NCBI GenBank assembly: GCA_038230415.1 | Contig: JBBRNH010000078.1 | Span: 1 to 29,153 of the forward strand | From: JBBRNH01 sp038230415 | Lineage (GTDB): Bacteria; Bacteroidota; Bacteroidia; Cytophagales; Spirosomataceae | DNA length: 29,153 bases | Reading direction: 5' to 3' | In this document: piece after piece, positions 14,902 through 21,348 of the stretch | How positions within the stretch are numbered: position 1 is the stretch's first letter | How the letters are laid out: the number at the start of each line of letters is the position of its first letter | Made by a program: the position numbers and the translations under genes | The notes under the pieces: generated by a model | The model's database searches: none | Told to the model about the DNA's origin: nothing | What the model saw: the letters and a program-made list of their open reading frames with translations, nothing else

Positions 14902-15150
14902 TTAGTAAATGGTGCCTTTACGGACAGAACGAACGCGGGCCTTGATCTTATACCGGCGCACTGGAACGGGTTTGATATACAAATCTGAGAAATCCGGCGT
15001 TGGCACCTCTGCTTCAGGCATCTGGTTTTGCAAAGCAGGTAACTGCCGCTCCCACTCATAAATTTGGCTGGAAGGTGCAACTGTTTTCAATAGTGGATTA
15101 CCACCTGGTTGGCTGATAATCAGGCCACTGTGAGTGAGCAGGTTGTCCAT
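14902..15150 (-). CDS. Small basic protein coupled to the TIGR04255-type gene
   Basis: The ATG at 15150 overlaps the stop of the upstream gene by one base (TGATG), so translation is probably coupled. The 82-residue product has a polar N-terminal half and a basic C-terminus (VRRYKIKARVRSVRKGTIY). It is small, charged and sits between two larger partners, as expected for an adaptor or antitoxin-like component. No family is recognised. Confidence 0.6.
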   Translation of the reverse strand: MDNLLTHSGLIISQPGGNPLLKTVAPSSQIYEWERQLPALQNQMPEAEVPTPDFSDLYIKPVPVRRYKIKARVRSVRKGTIY

Positions 15151-15872
15151 CAATATTCAGGATTTAAAGTGACTAAAAAACTGTCGGTCAGCAAGCTGTA
15201 AAACAATTTTTTTTCTGCGGTATGCGCCTGGTCAATTAAGTCGGGCATCTGATCAAAAAAGTCAGTTATATCGCCAACCAAACTGGTGTCAATATCAATG
15301 ATCGAGCCGGTCAATAGCTTCTCGTTGTTAACCCGTTGAAGCGTTGTGTTGTTAGCCAGAGAGAGCGTATTAATAAACAGTCCGCTGGGAAGTTCAAACC
15401 GACAGGTAGTCGAGAAACCGCCAGTCTCGTAGCCTGGCACGGTTAGTTGCAGCCGCAGGTTGTCGAAAATATTCCCTTCGAAAAAACTTATGTAGCGTAT
15501 TCCCAGCCGCCGAATGGTGCCAATTACACCTAAAGGAGACAGCTTTTCATAAATAGCCTGAATATCGGAGGAAAAAACTGCCCAGCCTGGATAAGCCGAT
15601 AATATGCCGATTGTCAAAACATTTGAGCCGATCTGAATCTGGTACTTATCGTTTAGCAATCGGTACTGAGGGCGATGCGCGAACAATGGATCAGACTCCC
15701 GGATTACTTCGGGCATTTGCAATATCGGTAATGGCTCAACCGTAGGGAAATCGTCGCGCAGGGCGTAGTATAAAACACCAAATACAGCGTTTCGGTCGAT
15801 CAGCGAGTCGAAGCGAATTTCGACTGTACTATCAACGATTGGATCAGGGTTGATGCGACGGGGCAGTTGCAT
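15150..15872 (-). CDS. TIGR04255-type family protein
   Basis: The ATG at 15872 was chosen over a TTG at 15890. The 240-residue product opens with NPDPIVDSTVEIRFDSLIDRN, the N-terminal pattern of the sporadically distributed TIGR04255 family. A beta-rich middle (YQIQIGSNVLTIGILSAYPGWAVFS ... IRRLGIRYISFFEGN) and a C-terminal ending in LLTDSFLVTLNPEY, where the family typically ends, follow. The biochemical function of the family is not known to me; it has a patchy, transferred distribution. It is the first gene of a coupled operon. A near-promoter element TACTTTG on the minus strand (15888-15894) lies just upstream. Confidence 0.75.
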   Translation of the reverse strand: MQLPRRINPDPIVDSTVEIRFDSLIDRNAVFGVLYYALRDDFPTVEPLPILQMPEVIRESDPLFAHRPQYRLLNDKYQIQIGSNVLTIGILSAYPGWAVFSSDIQAIYEKLSPLGVIGTIRRLGIRYISFFEGNIFDNLRLQLTVPGYETGGFSTTCRFELPSGLFINTLSLANNTTLQRVNNEKLLTGSIIDIDTSLVGDITDFFDQMPDLIDQAHTAEKKLFYSLLTDSFLVTLNPEY

Positions 15873-16061
15873 GAGGTTGAAAAGCCACAAAGTACGAATA
15901 TTTAGCAGTCCACATCAATAGTTGTGCCGGGGTGCTTGTGGTTTCAACGCATATCTTTCTACATCTGTACCAGTCGGGCTGGCTGTGTAGCCTGAGTCTG
16001 AGAGCTAACTGCTGCCCGGAAAGCGTCAGGCACACAGTTTTCTGCTTATCGGGTTACAGTA

Positions 16062-16095
16062 AAGAAAGCCAGCCACACAAATAGATGGCTTTCTT
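16062..16095 (-). terminator. Hairpin downstream of the YhcG gene
   Basis: A 10-bp stem (16062-16071 with 16086-16095, AAGAAAGCCA and its complement) has a 14-nt loop. It lies 22 bp after the stop of the minus-strand nuclease gene and has T-rich arm ends. Confidence 0.6.
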
Positions 16096-16116
16096 CACTT
16101 ACAAGCGTCGTAGAAA

Positions 16117-17232
16117 TCAGTCGAGCAACTTTTTAAGGGCTTCGGGGTCAGGCAGCACGTTACGCAGGTGTTCGGGCAGGTCTTCGCTGAGTTGATACGT
16201 TGCCACCCCCATCGGCGTGTTGTATCCCTGAAAAGCGTATTCGACTATGGCGTTGGTTTTGTCTTTACAAAGCAAAATACCCACGCTTGGATTCTCGTGA
16301 GGTAAGCGCACCTTATCATTCAACACACTAACATAAAAACTAAGCTGCCCTAAGTATTCAGGCTTAAACTCGCCCCGCTTCAGTTCAACCGCTACCAAAC
16401 ATTGCAACTGGCGATTGAAGAAAAGCAAGTCCACAAAAAACTCGCGTTCATCAACCACTAACCGATACTGATTACCGACAAATGAGAACCCCGTCCCCAT
16501 TTTCAGGATAAATTCGCGGATATTCTGGACAATGCCCTTCTCAACTACCCGTTCATCGTCGGTTTCTACGTTGATGAAGTCAAGCAAATACTCGTCTTTG
16601 AAGGCTTGCAGGGCCATTTGGTGGAGCGTTTTGGGCAGGGTAGTTGCAAAATTATTGGGCAGGATGCCCTGTTTATGATACAAGCCAGCTTTTATCTGCC
16701 AGTCGAGCGTCTCAACCGTCCATTGGTTACCCGCCGATTTTTGCATATAAAACCAGCGTTCCGGCCAGCCCGCACAACGGTTTAGAAGTAGTATATGATG
16801 GGTAAAACTGACGCTCAAAAAGACATCCAAACTAAACCCCTCAAATTGGGCAGTTAGTGATGGCCTAATTGTAGTTGTCTCATTATCAGAGCTTTGTAAT
16901 TGGGCAGTTACCAACTGCCCAATTAACACGCCATATTCATCAGCAAACTGACGCATATTTTTCAGGTTCCGATATGAAAAGCCCCGTAACCCCGGCAACT
17001 GCTTCTGCAAATCAGCCGACAATTGCTCCAGCACTTTTGCCCCCCATTTTTCGGCGGCAATTTTCTCCGATAGCCGCGTTCCAACGGCAACGTAAAGCAA
17101 CAACAGTTCGCGGTTGACCAACCGGGCCGCCCGGTAGCGGCTCTGCAAAATCTGCTGGCTGATGTCGCCGAGCAACGTTTTGTAGATGTCGGTAGAATCT
17201 GATGGTTGAGGGTTCGGTGTGAAAACTATCAT
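16117..17232 (-). CDS. YhcG/DUF1016-type PD-(D/E)XK nuclease
   Basis: I chose the ATG at 17232 (371 residues). An in-frame ATG at 17391 would add 53 residues of poor protein character. Residues ~15-180 match the DUF1016 N-terminal region (YRAARLVNRELLLLYVAVGTRLSEK ... FSYRNLKNMRQFADEY ... GWPERWFYMQKSA). The C-terminal part has the nuclease core: Asp268 in FFVDLLFFNR and Glu283-x-Lys285 in LVAVELKRGEF. The family is linked to DNA cleavage and often sits in restriction or other defence islands. The catalytic residues are intact. It is divergent from the collapsed toxin-antitoxin pair. Confidence 0.85.
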   Translation of the reverse strand: MIVFTPNPQPSDSTDIYKTLLGDISQQILQSRYRAARLVNRELLLLYVAVGTRLSEKIAAEKWGAKVLEQLSADLQKQLPGLRGFSYRNLKNMRQFADEYGVLIGQLVTAQLQSSDNETTTIRPSLTAQFEGFSLDVFLSVSFTHHILLLNRCAGWPERWFYMQKSAGNQWTVETLDWQIKAGLYHKQGILPNNFATTLPKTLHQMALQAFKDEYLLDFINVETDDERVVEKGIVQNIREFILKMGTGFSFVGNQYRLVVDEREFFVDLLFFNRQLQCLVAVELKRGEFKPEYLGQLSFYVSVLNDKVRLPHENPSVGILLCKDKTNAIVEYAFQGYNTPMGVATYQLSEDLPEHLRNVLPDPEALKKLLD

Positions 17233-17411
17233 AAACGCTGGTTTGCCTTTTGAGAATGGTTTTCGTACCCGGCCTGGCAAGGCGTTTGAGGCCGTGCTGG
17301 GGTAGGGGGCAGTAAAATTAATGGAATAGTCTTTGCCAGACCCCATTAGTGACCGCCTGAATGGGAATCTTATTTCGTCTGTATCGTACATAAACCAACC
17401 TATACGGCCTG

Positions 17412-17668
17412 ATGATCGCTGTTATTGAAAGGCCAACCGTGCAGGATCAGCGGGTGACACAGGAGTCGCTGCCGGGCTTCACCTCGGCAATGGCCCGGCA
17501 ACAGTCAGATCAAATACGTATCCAGGTACAGGCTGACCCGGTTTCAGTAGTTGTTCCCGCCAAAGCCATGCACCTGCTGGCCGTTATTCTGGCGACGATG
17601 GCCGACGGAAAAGCTGTTTCAGTGGTTCCGTCCGACGCGGAGGTCAGCACCCAGCAGGCGGCTGAGTT
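17412..17668 (+). pseudogene. Antitoxin remnant of a PIN-type module (3' end deleted)
   Basis: From ATG 17412 the first 85 residues read like the N-terminus of excisionase/HTH-type antitoxins that partner PIN toxins (IRIQVQADPVSVVVPAKAMHLLAVILATMADGKA ... VSTQQAAEL). In intact relatives the HTH continues with a DNA-recognition helix. Here the homology stops at about 17668 and the following bases encode toxin in another frame; the antitoxin frame then runs on to 17798 as unrelated sequence. The simplest reading is a deletion that removed the antitoxin C-terminus and the toxin start together. Confidence 0.7.
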
Positions 17669-18046
17669 GTGCTGGATGCTTGTGTATTGTATCCGGCCCC
17701 AATACGGGATTTATTGCTTCATCTGGCTGATACTGGTTTGTTTGCGCCCAGATGGACGGATGACATTCAGCAGGAGTGGGTCAGAAACCTGCTGCTGAAC
17801 CGGACAGACTTGAACGCCAGCCAGTTACAACTAACAACCGATGCCATGAATGAAGCTTTTACGGATGCAACCATTGTAGGCTACACGTCGCTGATTGATA
17901 CAGTTGTTGCCTCAGGTTGCTACCCTGAGACGGCCCTCCAGGACAGCCAGACAAGTGCTGGATACGATGCACCGAACGGGGCTGGAAACAACGGCGGCCC
18001 GGTTGCGGGACTTAGTATGCGGCAATCAATAACAGTCATTGTTTAG
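17669..18046 (+). pseudogene. PIN toxin remnant joined to the antitoxin by deletion
   Basis: The frame from 17669 (VLDACVLYPAPIRDLLLHLADTGLFAPRWTDDIQQEWVRNLL) is a clear PIN-domain N-terminus with its first Asp. Homology continues to SLIDTV at about 17903. The C-terminal part with the remaining acidic residues (the PDPDDRHV-type motif of relatives) is missing and is replaced by low-complexity sequence. With no start of its own and no C-terminal active-site residues, it is almost certainly inactive. Confidence 0.7.
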
Positions 18047-18051
18047 TTTTG
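18044..18051 (+). promoter_or_regulatory. Putative -7 element upstream of the WYL regulator
   Basis: TAGTTTTG fits TAnnTTTG exactly. No TTTG is found at the expected -33 distance. A start near 18057 would give a 47-nt leader to the ATG at 18105. Confidence 0.35.
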
Positions 18052-18104
18052 ACAGCATCATTTTTTTAAAGATGTTTACCGAAACCAGCTACATTTTGCC
18101 AACA

Positions 18105-19052
18105 ATGACTGACTCCGCCAAACTCCGCCGACACCTGTGCCTGATCCGGTTTCTGGACCGGCCCTTTTCTTACCCCGCCAAACCCCGGCTGTGTGAACAC
18201 CTGCGCGATCATGATTTTGAGCAGGTTTCCAACAGCACCATCGAACGTGACCTGCGCGACATCCGGGCCGATTATGGCATCGGTATTGCCTATCACCGGC
18301 AGCAGCGGGGCTATTTTCTGGATGTTGCCGACGACGAAAACCTCGACGATTTCCGGGCGTTTGTCTGGCTTCTCGAACGGCGCGAACGCTTGGAAGCCCT
18401 CACGCAGGCGGGGCCATCGGTAAGCCGGTATTTTCAGTTCGAGCATCACGACGGCGGGGCGGCTTCGCGGTTCCGGGGGCTGCATTGGCTCTCGCCCATT
18501 TGGAACGCCGTACAACGCCGGGTGGCGGTCACGTTCCGCTATCAGGACTACAACGCCGGTTCTGACGAACAGCGATTGGTGGAGCCGGGACTGGTGTTCG
18601 AGTATAAAAATCGCTGGTATTTAGACGGTTACGATCTGAACCGGCAGGCTCCCCGCACCTTTGGCCTCGACCGGATTACCGAATTGGTGCTGACCCCGCA
18701 GGCCATGTTGCCCAATCGGGATATTGATTACCGGGCCGCCCGGCAGCACGTGATTGGCGTAACGGCTCCGCCCGGTGCCGCCATCGAGCGGGTGGTGTTG
18801 CGGTTTATGAAACCCGAAGCCGAGTACATCCGGGCCTTACCGATGCACAGCAGTCAGCTTATTTTGGCCGAGACAACCGAATACGTTGATATTCGGTTGG
18901 ATGTCACATTGAATCCAGAACTGGAGCGCGAAATTCTTGCCTACGGCGAACAAGTGGCCGTGTTAGAGCCGGTGGCATTGCGGGAGAAAGTGGGTGAGCG
19001 GGTTGAGAACTTACGCAAACAGTATGCTAAACCAGAAAAACCGTTACGCTGA
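18105..19052 (+). CDS. HTH-WYL domain transcriptional regulator
   Basis: The ATG at 18105 gives 315 residues starting MTDSAKLRRH; ATG 18072 would add 11. Residues ~5-75 form a winged HTH (LIRFLDRPFSYPAKPRLCEHL ... SNSTIERDLRDIRADYGIGI), and ~125-300 the WYL domain and its C-terminal extension (VTFRYQDYNAG ... RLVEPGLVFEYKNRWYLDGYD ... FGLDRITEL). WYL regulators sense nucleotides or nucleic acid and often control phage-defence loci, including CRISPR-Cas in some bacteria. Its position between defence genes and the cas operon makes cas control plausible but unproven. It overlaps the convergent small gene by 9 bp. Confidence 0.85.
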   Translation: MTDSAKLRRHLCLIRFLDRPFSYPAKPRLCEHLRDHDFEQVSNSTIERDLRDIRADYGIGIAYHRQQRGYFLDVADDENLDDFRAFVWLLERRERLEALTQAGPSVSRYFQFEHHDGGAASRFRGLHWLSPIWNAVQRRVAVTFRYQDYNAGSDEQRLVEPGLVFEYKNRWYLDGYDLNRQAPRTFGLDRITELVLTPQAMLPNRDIDYRAARQHVIGVTAPPGAAIERVVLRFMKPEAEYIRALPMHSSQLILAETTEYVDIRLDVTLNPELEREILAYGEQVAVLEPVALREKVGERVENLRKQYAKPEKPLR

Positions 19053-19220
19053 TTTATTGCTGTTCTGCTGTGTGCGTGTGGCCCTCATATAGCGAAGTGC
19101 TTCATCCTGAGTCATCGGCTTACCGACCAGGCTAAGGAGTTTATCCCACGTCATGTTACGGATGGTTTTGCCCGTGATGGTATTTTCAACTGCACCAGAA
19201 TTTTTTGAGTTCGTCTCCAT
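19044..19220 (-). CDS. 58-residue protein, second gene of a small overlapping pair
   Basis: An ATG at 19220 opens a 58-residue frame ending at TAA 19044-19046. The C-terminal two-thirds is compact and protein-like (TGKTIRNMTWDKLLSLVGKPMTQDEALRYM). Its first 35 bp overlap the end of the 19186-19491 gene in another frame, and its last 9 bp overlap the convergent WYL gene. The overlap with the upstream gene suggests translational coupling, as in toxin-antitoxin pairs. No family is recognised. Confidence 0.55.
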   Translation of the reverse strand: METNSKNSGAVENTITGKTIRNMTWDKLLSLVGKPMTQDEALRYMRATRTQQNSNKSA

Positions 19221-19491
19221 TTGCCAGTCTTACGCGATGATACACATAGCTGTTGCTGTTAGCGTCGTAGTTCAAAATTATGAACAAAGGGCGAGAATCA
19301 CAACTAAGACCGACTACAAAACAATACGATTCCATCAGCGGATAGTCCTCTAAGTTGTACCAACGTGAGAGGGCGTTTTGATGAGTCACACTCTTTATTT
19401 CTCTATGATTGATTTTTTTCTCGCGCATCTCGTCAAATGGCAAATGGCGAAAGTCGTCTGATGGTTCGTCTAATTCAAAGTCTTCGGTCAT
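19186..19491 (-). CDS. 101-residue hypothetical protein, first gene of a small pair
   Basis: The ATG at 19491 opens an acidic N-terminus (MTEDFELDEPSDDFRHLPFDEM). A mixed alpha/beta body follows (SVTHQNALSRWYNLEDYPLMESYCFVVGLSCDSRPLFIILNYD). Size and fold pattern are compatible with a small toxin-like or sensor protein, but no family can be named. It is divergent from the cas operon and shares with it the regulatory region 19492-19827. Confidence 0.55.
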   Translation of the reverse strand: MTEDFELDEPSDDFRHLPFDEMREKKINHREIKSVTHQNALSRWYNLEDYPLMESYCFVVGLSCDSRPLFIILNYDANSNSYVYHRVRLANGDELKKFWCS

Positions 19492-19570
19492 GTCTGGAAA
19501 ACAACTTTATCTGGGCAATATAGGCGAACACGTATCCTATGGCCTCCTTTTGTTAATCAATAGCCCAAAT

Positions 19571-19584
19571 TTCAGTCATCTGAA
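19571..19584. promoter_or_regulatory. Palindromic operator-like site in the cas upstream region
   Basis: TTCAG-TCAT-CTGAA is a perfect 5-bp inverted repeat with a 4-nt spacer. It is flanked by two copies of CCAAATTT (19565-19572 and 19593-19600). It lies about 60 bp upstream of the TAACTTTG element and between divergent transcription units, where a repressor such as the WYL protein could bind. Confidence 0.4.
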
Positions 19585-19607
19585 CTAATAAACCAAATTT
19601 GCAACCG

Positions 19608-19642
19608 AGAGTATAGAAAGAAAAAATTCCATAACTTTGCCA
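19608..19642 (+). promoter_or_regulatory. Predicted target of the mini-array crRNA at the cas promoter
   Basis: Positions 19608-19620 are identical over 13 nt to the first 13 nt of the 35-nt pseudo-spacer at 19701-19735 (AGAGTATAGAAAG). Beyond that the two are unrelated. The bases just 5' (19605-19607) are CCG, in the place of a type I PAM; CC-type PAMs are common in I-B systems, but the PAM here is unknown. A 35-nt Cascade footprint from 19608 would cover the TAACTTTG element and end just before the predicted transcript start. Confidence 0.65.
19632..19639 (+). promoter_or_regulatory. Putative promoter -7 element of the mini-array/cas transcript
   Basis: TAACTTTG fits TAnnTTTG exactly. The -33 position falls in the predicted crRNA target and has no TTTG. 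The transcript would start near 19645, about 27 nt before the first pseudo-repeat, and could continue into cas6. Confidence 0.5.
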
Positions 19643-19671
19643 GCAGGTAAACAAAACTCCTGTCTGTGTTT

Positions 19672-19700
19672 AAGCCAATCGCACCTGCGGGTATTGAAAT
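19672..19700 (+). repeat. Pseudo-repeat 1 of the mini-array
   Basis: It aligns without gaps to the 29-nt array repeat with five differences: three near the 5' end, A to G at position 16 and G to T at position 29. The 8-nt crRNA handle is ATTGAAAT instead of ATTGAAAG. The ACC-TGCG-GGT hairpin is intact. Confidence 0.9.
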
Positions 19701-19735
19701 AGAGTATAGAAAGTACTGTTTATCACTATTTTGAA

Positions 19736-19764
19736 GATTTAATCGCACCTTCGGGTATTTCTTT
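19736..19764 (+). repeat. Pseudo-repeat 2 of the mini-array, 3' part degenerate
   Basis: It matches the array repeat over positions 1-23 with changes at 3, 5 and 16. The last six bases (TCTTTT-type instead of GAAAG) have diverged. The ACC-TTCG-GGT hairpin is intact. Loss of the handle in the second repeat is what is expected when only upstream processing is needed. Confidence 0.85.
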
Positions 19765-19827
19765 TTCGCACCGTCACCTTTTGACGGAGCGAGGGCTTTG
19801 TTTTGTTCCACTGAAACGCCAATCACG

Positions 19828-20514
19828 ATGCGCCTGCAACTACACCTAACGCCCAACACCCAGCCCGTGCCGTATGACCATCTGCACTGCCTGACGGGAG
19901 CTATTCACAAATGGCTCGGCCCCAACAACGCCCTCCACGACGGCCTCAGTTTGTACTCCTTCGGCTGGTTGCGGGGGGGCAAACCAATTGGGAAGAATCT
20001 ATATTTCTTGGAAAATATTACCTGGACAGTCAGCTTTTACGATGACTCGGTGGCGTGGCAATTAGCGCGGGGTATCTTGAAAGACCCAACGGTTGCATTT
20101 GGTATGAAGGCCGAGAAAGCAATCGAGATGCCCATCGTCCAATCCGGTAATCAAGCCCAGATGCGATTCTCTATTGATGGCTCCGTTGTCGTGCGGCAGA
20201 AACGACTTGATGGAACACGGGAATATTTGCGGTGGGACAACCCACAGGCGGATACTATACTGACGGGACTACTACGCCAAAAAATGCTGAAAGCCGGTTT
20301 GTCTCCCGAACATCAAGACGTTACGGTGCAGTTTGACCGAACATTTCAGGGGGCGAAGGAAAAGCCTGTCAATTATATGAAAGGTGGCAAAGCCATTCGG
20401 CACATTGGCAATCTCTGTCCGGTGATAATCAGCGGAACGCCCGAAGCCATTCGCTTTGCACAGTTGGTGGGTGTTGGTGATATGACCGGGAGTGGATTTG
20501 GTGCTTTGCAATAA
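19828..20514 (+). CDS. cas6: Cas6 pre-crRNA endoribonuclease
   Basis: The ATG at 19828 (228 residues) is preferred over a TTG at 19798. The N-terminal RAMP strand MRLQLHLTP, a helix with His20 and His27 (YDHLHCLTGAIHKWLG), LHDGLSLYSFGWLRGG (His37 is the likely catalytic His by position), and the C-terminal Gly-rich loop VGVGDMTGSGFGAL define Cas6. It cuts the repeat transcript 8 nt before each spacer, leaving an AUUGAAAG handle. It is the first gene of the cas operon. A hairpin (19771-19787) and the mini-array precede it, and cas5 starts 12 bp after. Confidence 0.9.
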   Translation: MRLQLHLTPNTQPVPYDHLHCLTGAIHKWLGPNNALHDGLSLYSFGWLRGGKPIGKNLYFLENITWTVSFYDDSVAWQLARGILKDPTVAFGMKAEKAIEMPIVQSGNQAQMRFSIDGSVVVRQKRLDGTREYLRWDNPQADTILTGLLRQKMLKAGLSPEHQDVTVQFDRTFQGAKEKPVNYMKGGKAIRHIGNLCPVIISGTPEAIRFAQLVGVGDMTGSGFGALQ

Positions 20515-20526
20515 ATTCTTAGAGGC

Positions 20527-21348
20527 ATGGAAAATATAGACCTGAGTTTTTTTCTGGAACCGCCCGTGTTGAGTACGGCGGCCCTGCTAACCATCGAAGC
20601 GCTCGCCCCGCTTTCGATGGTGCCAGCCCAACCGGGCGCGTATTACCGAAGCCAAGCCCACCCCACCGACGCTATGATCTATGGTATGCTGGAGAACGCC
20701 CTCGGCTGGCATTTTGGGGAGAAAGAACGAAGTACGATGCTGAGTGAACTACGGAAAGTGGCCGCTAAGAATTATAAGAAGCAATCGGAATGGAAAGAAT
20801 CTGATTGGCTTGCAGGAAAATCAATTAGCTCAGGATCAGACTTTTCCAGTCTCCTGCTACATCATTTTCGGATTGACACGCAGTGGTTGCCGCAGGTGAT
20901 GGAATACGACGATTTGTGGTCACAACACTTGCACGATTCGGGAGCCAGTTTTATGGGTGGAAGTAAACATTACGACAGTGACTTAGAGCCGCTCATCAAT
21001 CGCTCAAAGACGCAGGATACTACGAAGGAGAAAAATCCCAAGACCAAAAAGTATCCACCTCTAATTGAGTTTGGCGAAAACAATAGTCATCAACGACTGT
21101 CCCGGTCTGATGCAACAGTGTTGCCCGCAGGTCCGGTGCATTTTAAATCCATTCGGGATGCTTACCCGCAATATTACAGCAGTCCCAAACGCCGTGGATA
21201 TGTTGTTCCCAAATCGCCTTATCGATACCGGGTACTAACAACAAAAACGTTGGCAGCACTCCTTGAAAAAGCACTGACTGACCCGGCTGCTCCACTTTAT
21301 TTAGGGTCGAATGATGGTTGGGTTGATGCACACTTAGAACTACTTTGA
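20527..21348 (+). CDS. cas5: Cas5, Cascade subunit
   Basis: This 273-residue protein has the Cas5 opening: a hydrophobic strand, then a RAMP helix (YYRSQAHPTDAMIYGMLENALGWHF, like the conserved 'p...T...GML..alG' of Cas5). The C-terminal region ends in YLGSNDGWVDAHLEL, where Cas5 proteins have a conserved Gly turn. Cas5 caps the 5' handle of the crRNA and contacts Cas8. Its stop overlaps the cas8 start by one base (TGATG). The central part (~85-200) is more variable and Lys/Ser-rich. The subunit name rests on motif and gene order. Confidence 0.75.
   Translation: MENIDLSFFLEPPVLSTAALLTIEALAPLSMVPAQPGAYYRSQAHPTDAMIYGMLENALGWHFGEKERSTMLSELRKVAAKNYKKQSEWKESDWLAGKSISSGSDFSSLLLHHFRIDTQWLPQVMEYDDLWSQHLHDSGASFMGGSKHYDSDLEPLINRSKTQDTTKEKNPKTKKYPPLIEFGENNSHQRLSRSDATVLPAGPVHFKSIRDAYPQYYSSPKRRGYVVPKSPYRYRVLTTKTLAALLEKALTDPAAPLYLGSNDGWVDAHLELL

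Larger units (their letters stand above)
19645..19764 (+). ncRNA. Degenerate mini-CRISPR RNA (CreA/CreR-like regulatory crRNA)
   Basis: A repeat-like unit (19672-19700), a 35-nt pseudo-spacer (19701-19735) and a more degraded repeat-like unit (19736-19764) lie directly upstream of cas6 in the same orientation as the main array. Unit lengths match the array (29-nt repeats; 36-40-nt spacers). This is the psi-repeat/psi-spacer/psi-repeat layout of CreA and CreR RNAs described for type I-B and other CRISPR-Cas loci. Those RNAs are processed by Cas6 and guide Cascade to a promoter with only a seed match, giving repression without cleavage. Here the seed of the pseudo-spacer matches the local promoter region. 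The 5' end is estimated from the promoter element. Confidence 0.7.

Noticed and set aside
17233..17391. N-terminal extension of the YhcG gene to the ATG at 17391
   Set aside because: The extra 53 residues are not protein-like, and known YhcG proteins start close to the 17232 ATG.
19572..19859. Minus-strand frame of 95 residues across the mini-array
   Set aside because: It runs antisense through both pseudo-repeats, the promoter element and the start of cas6, and its product has no convincing domain. The repeat structure explains the region better.
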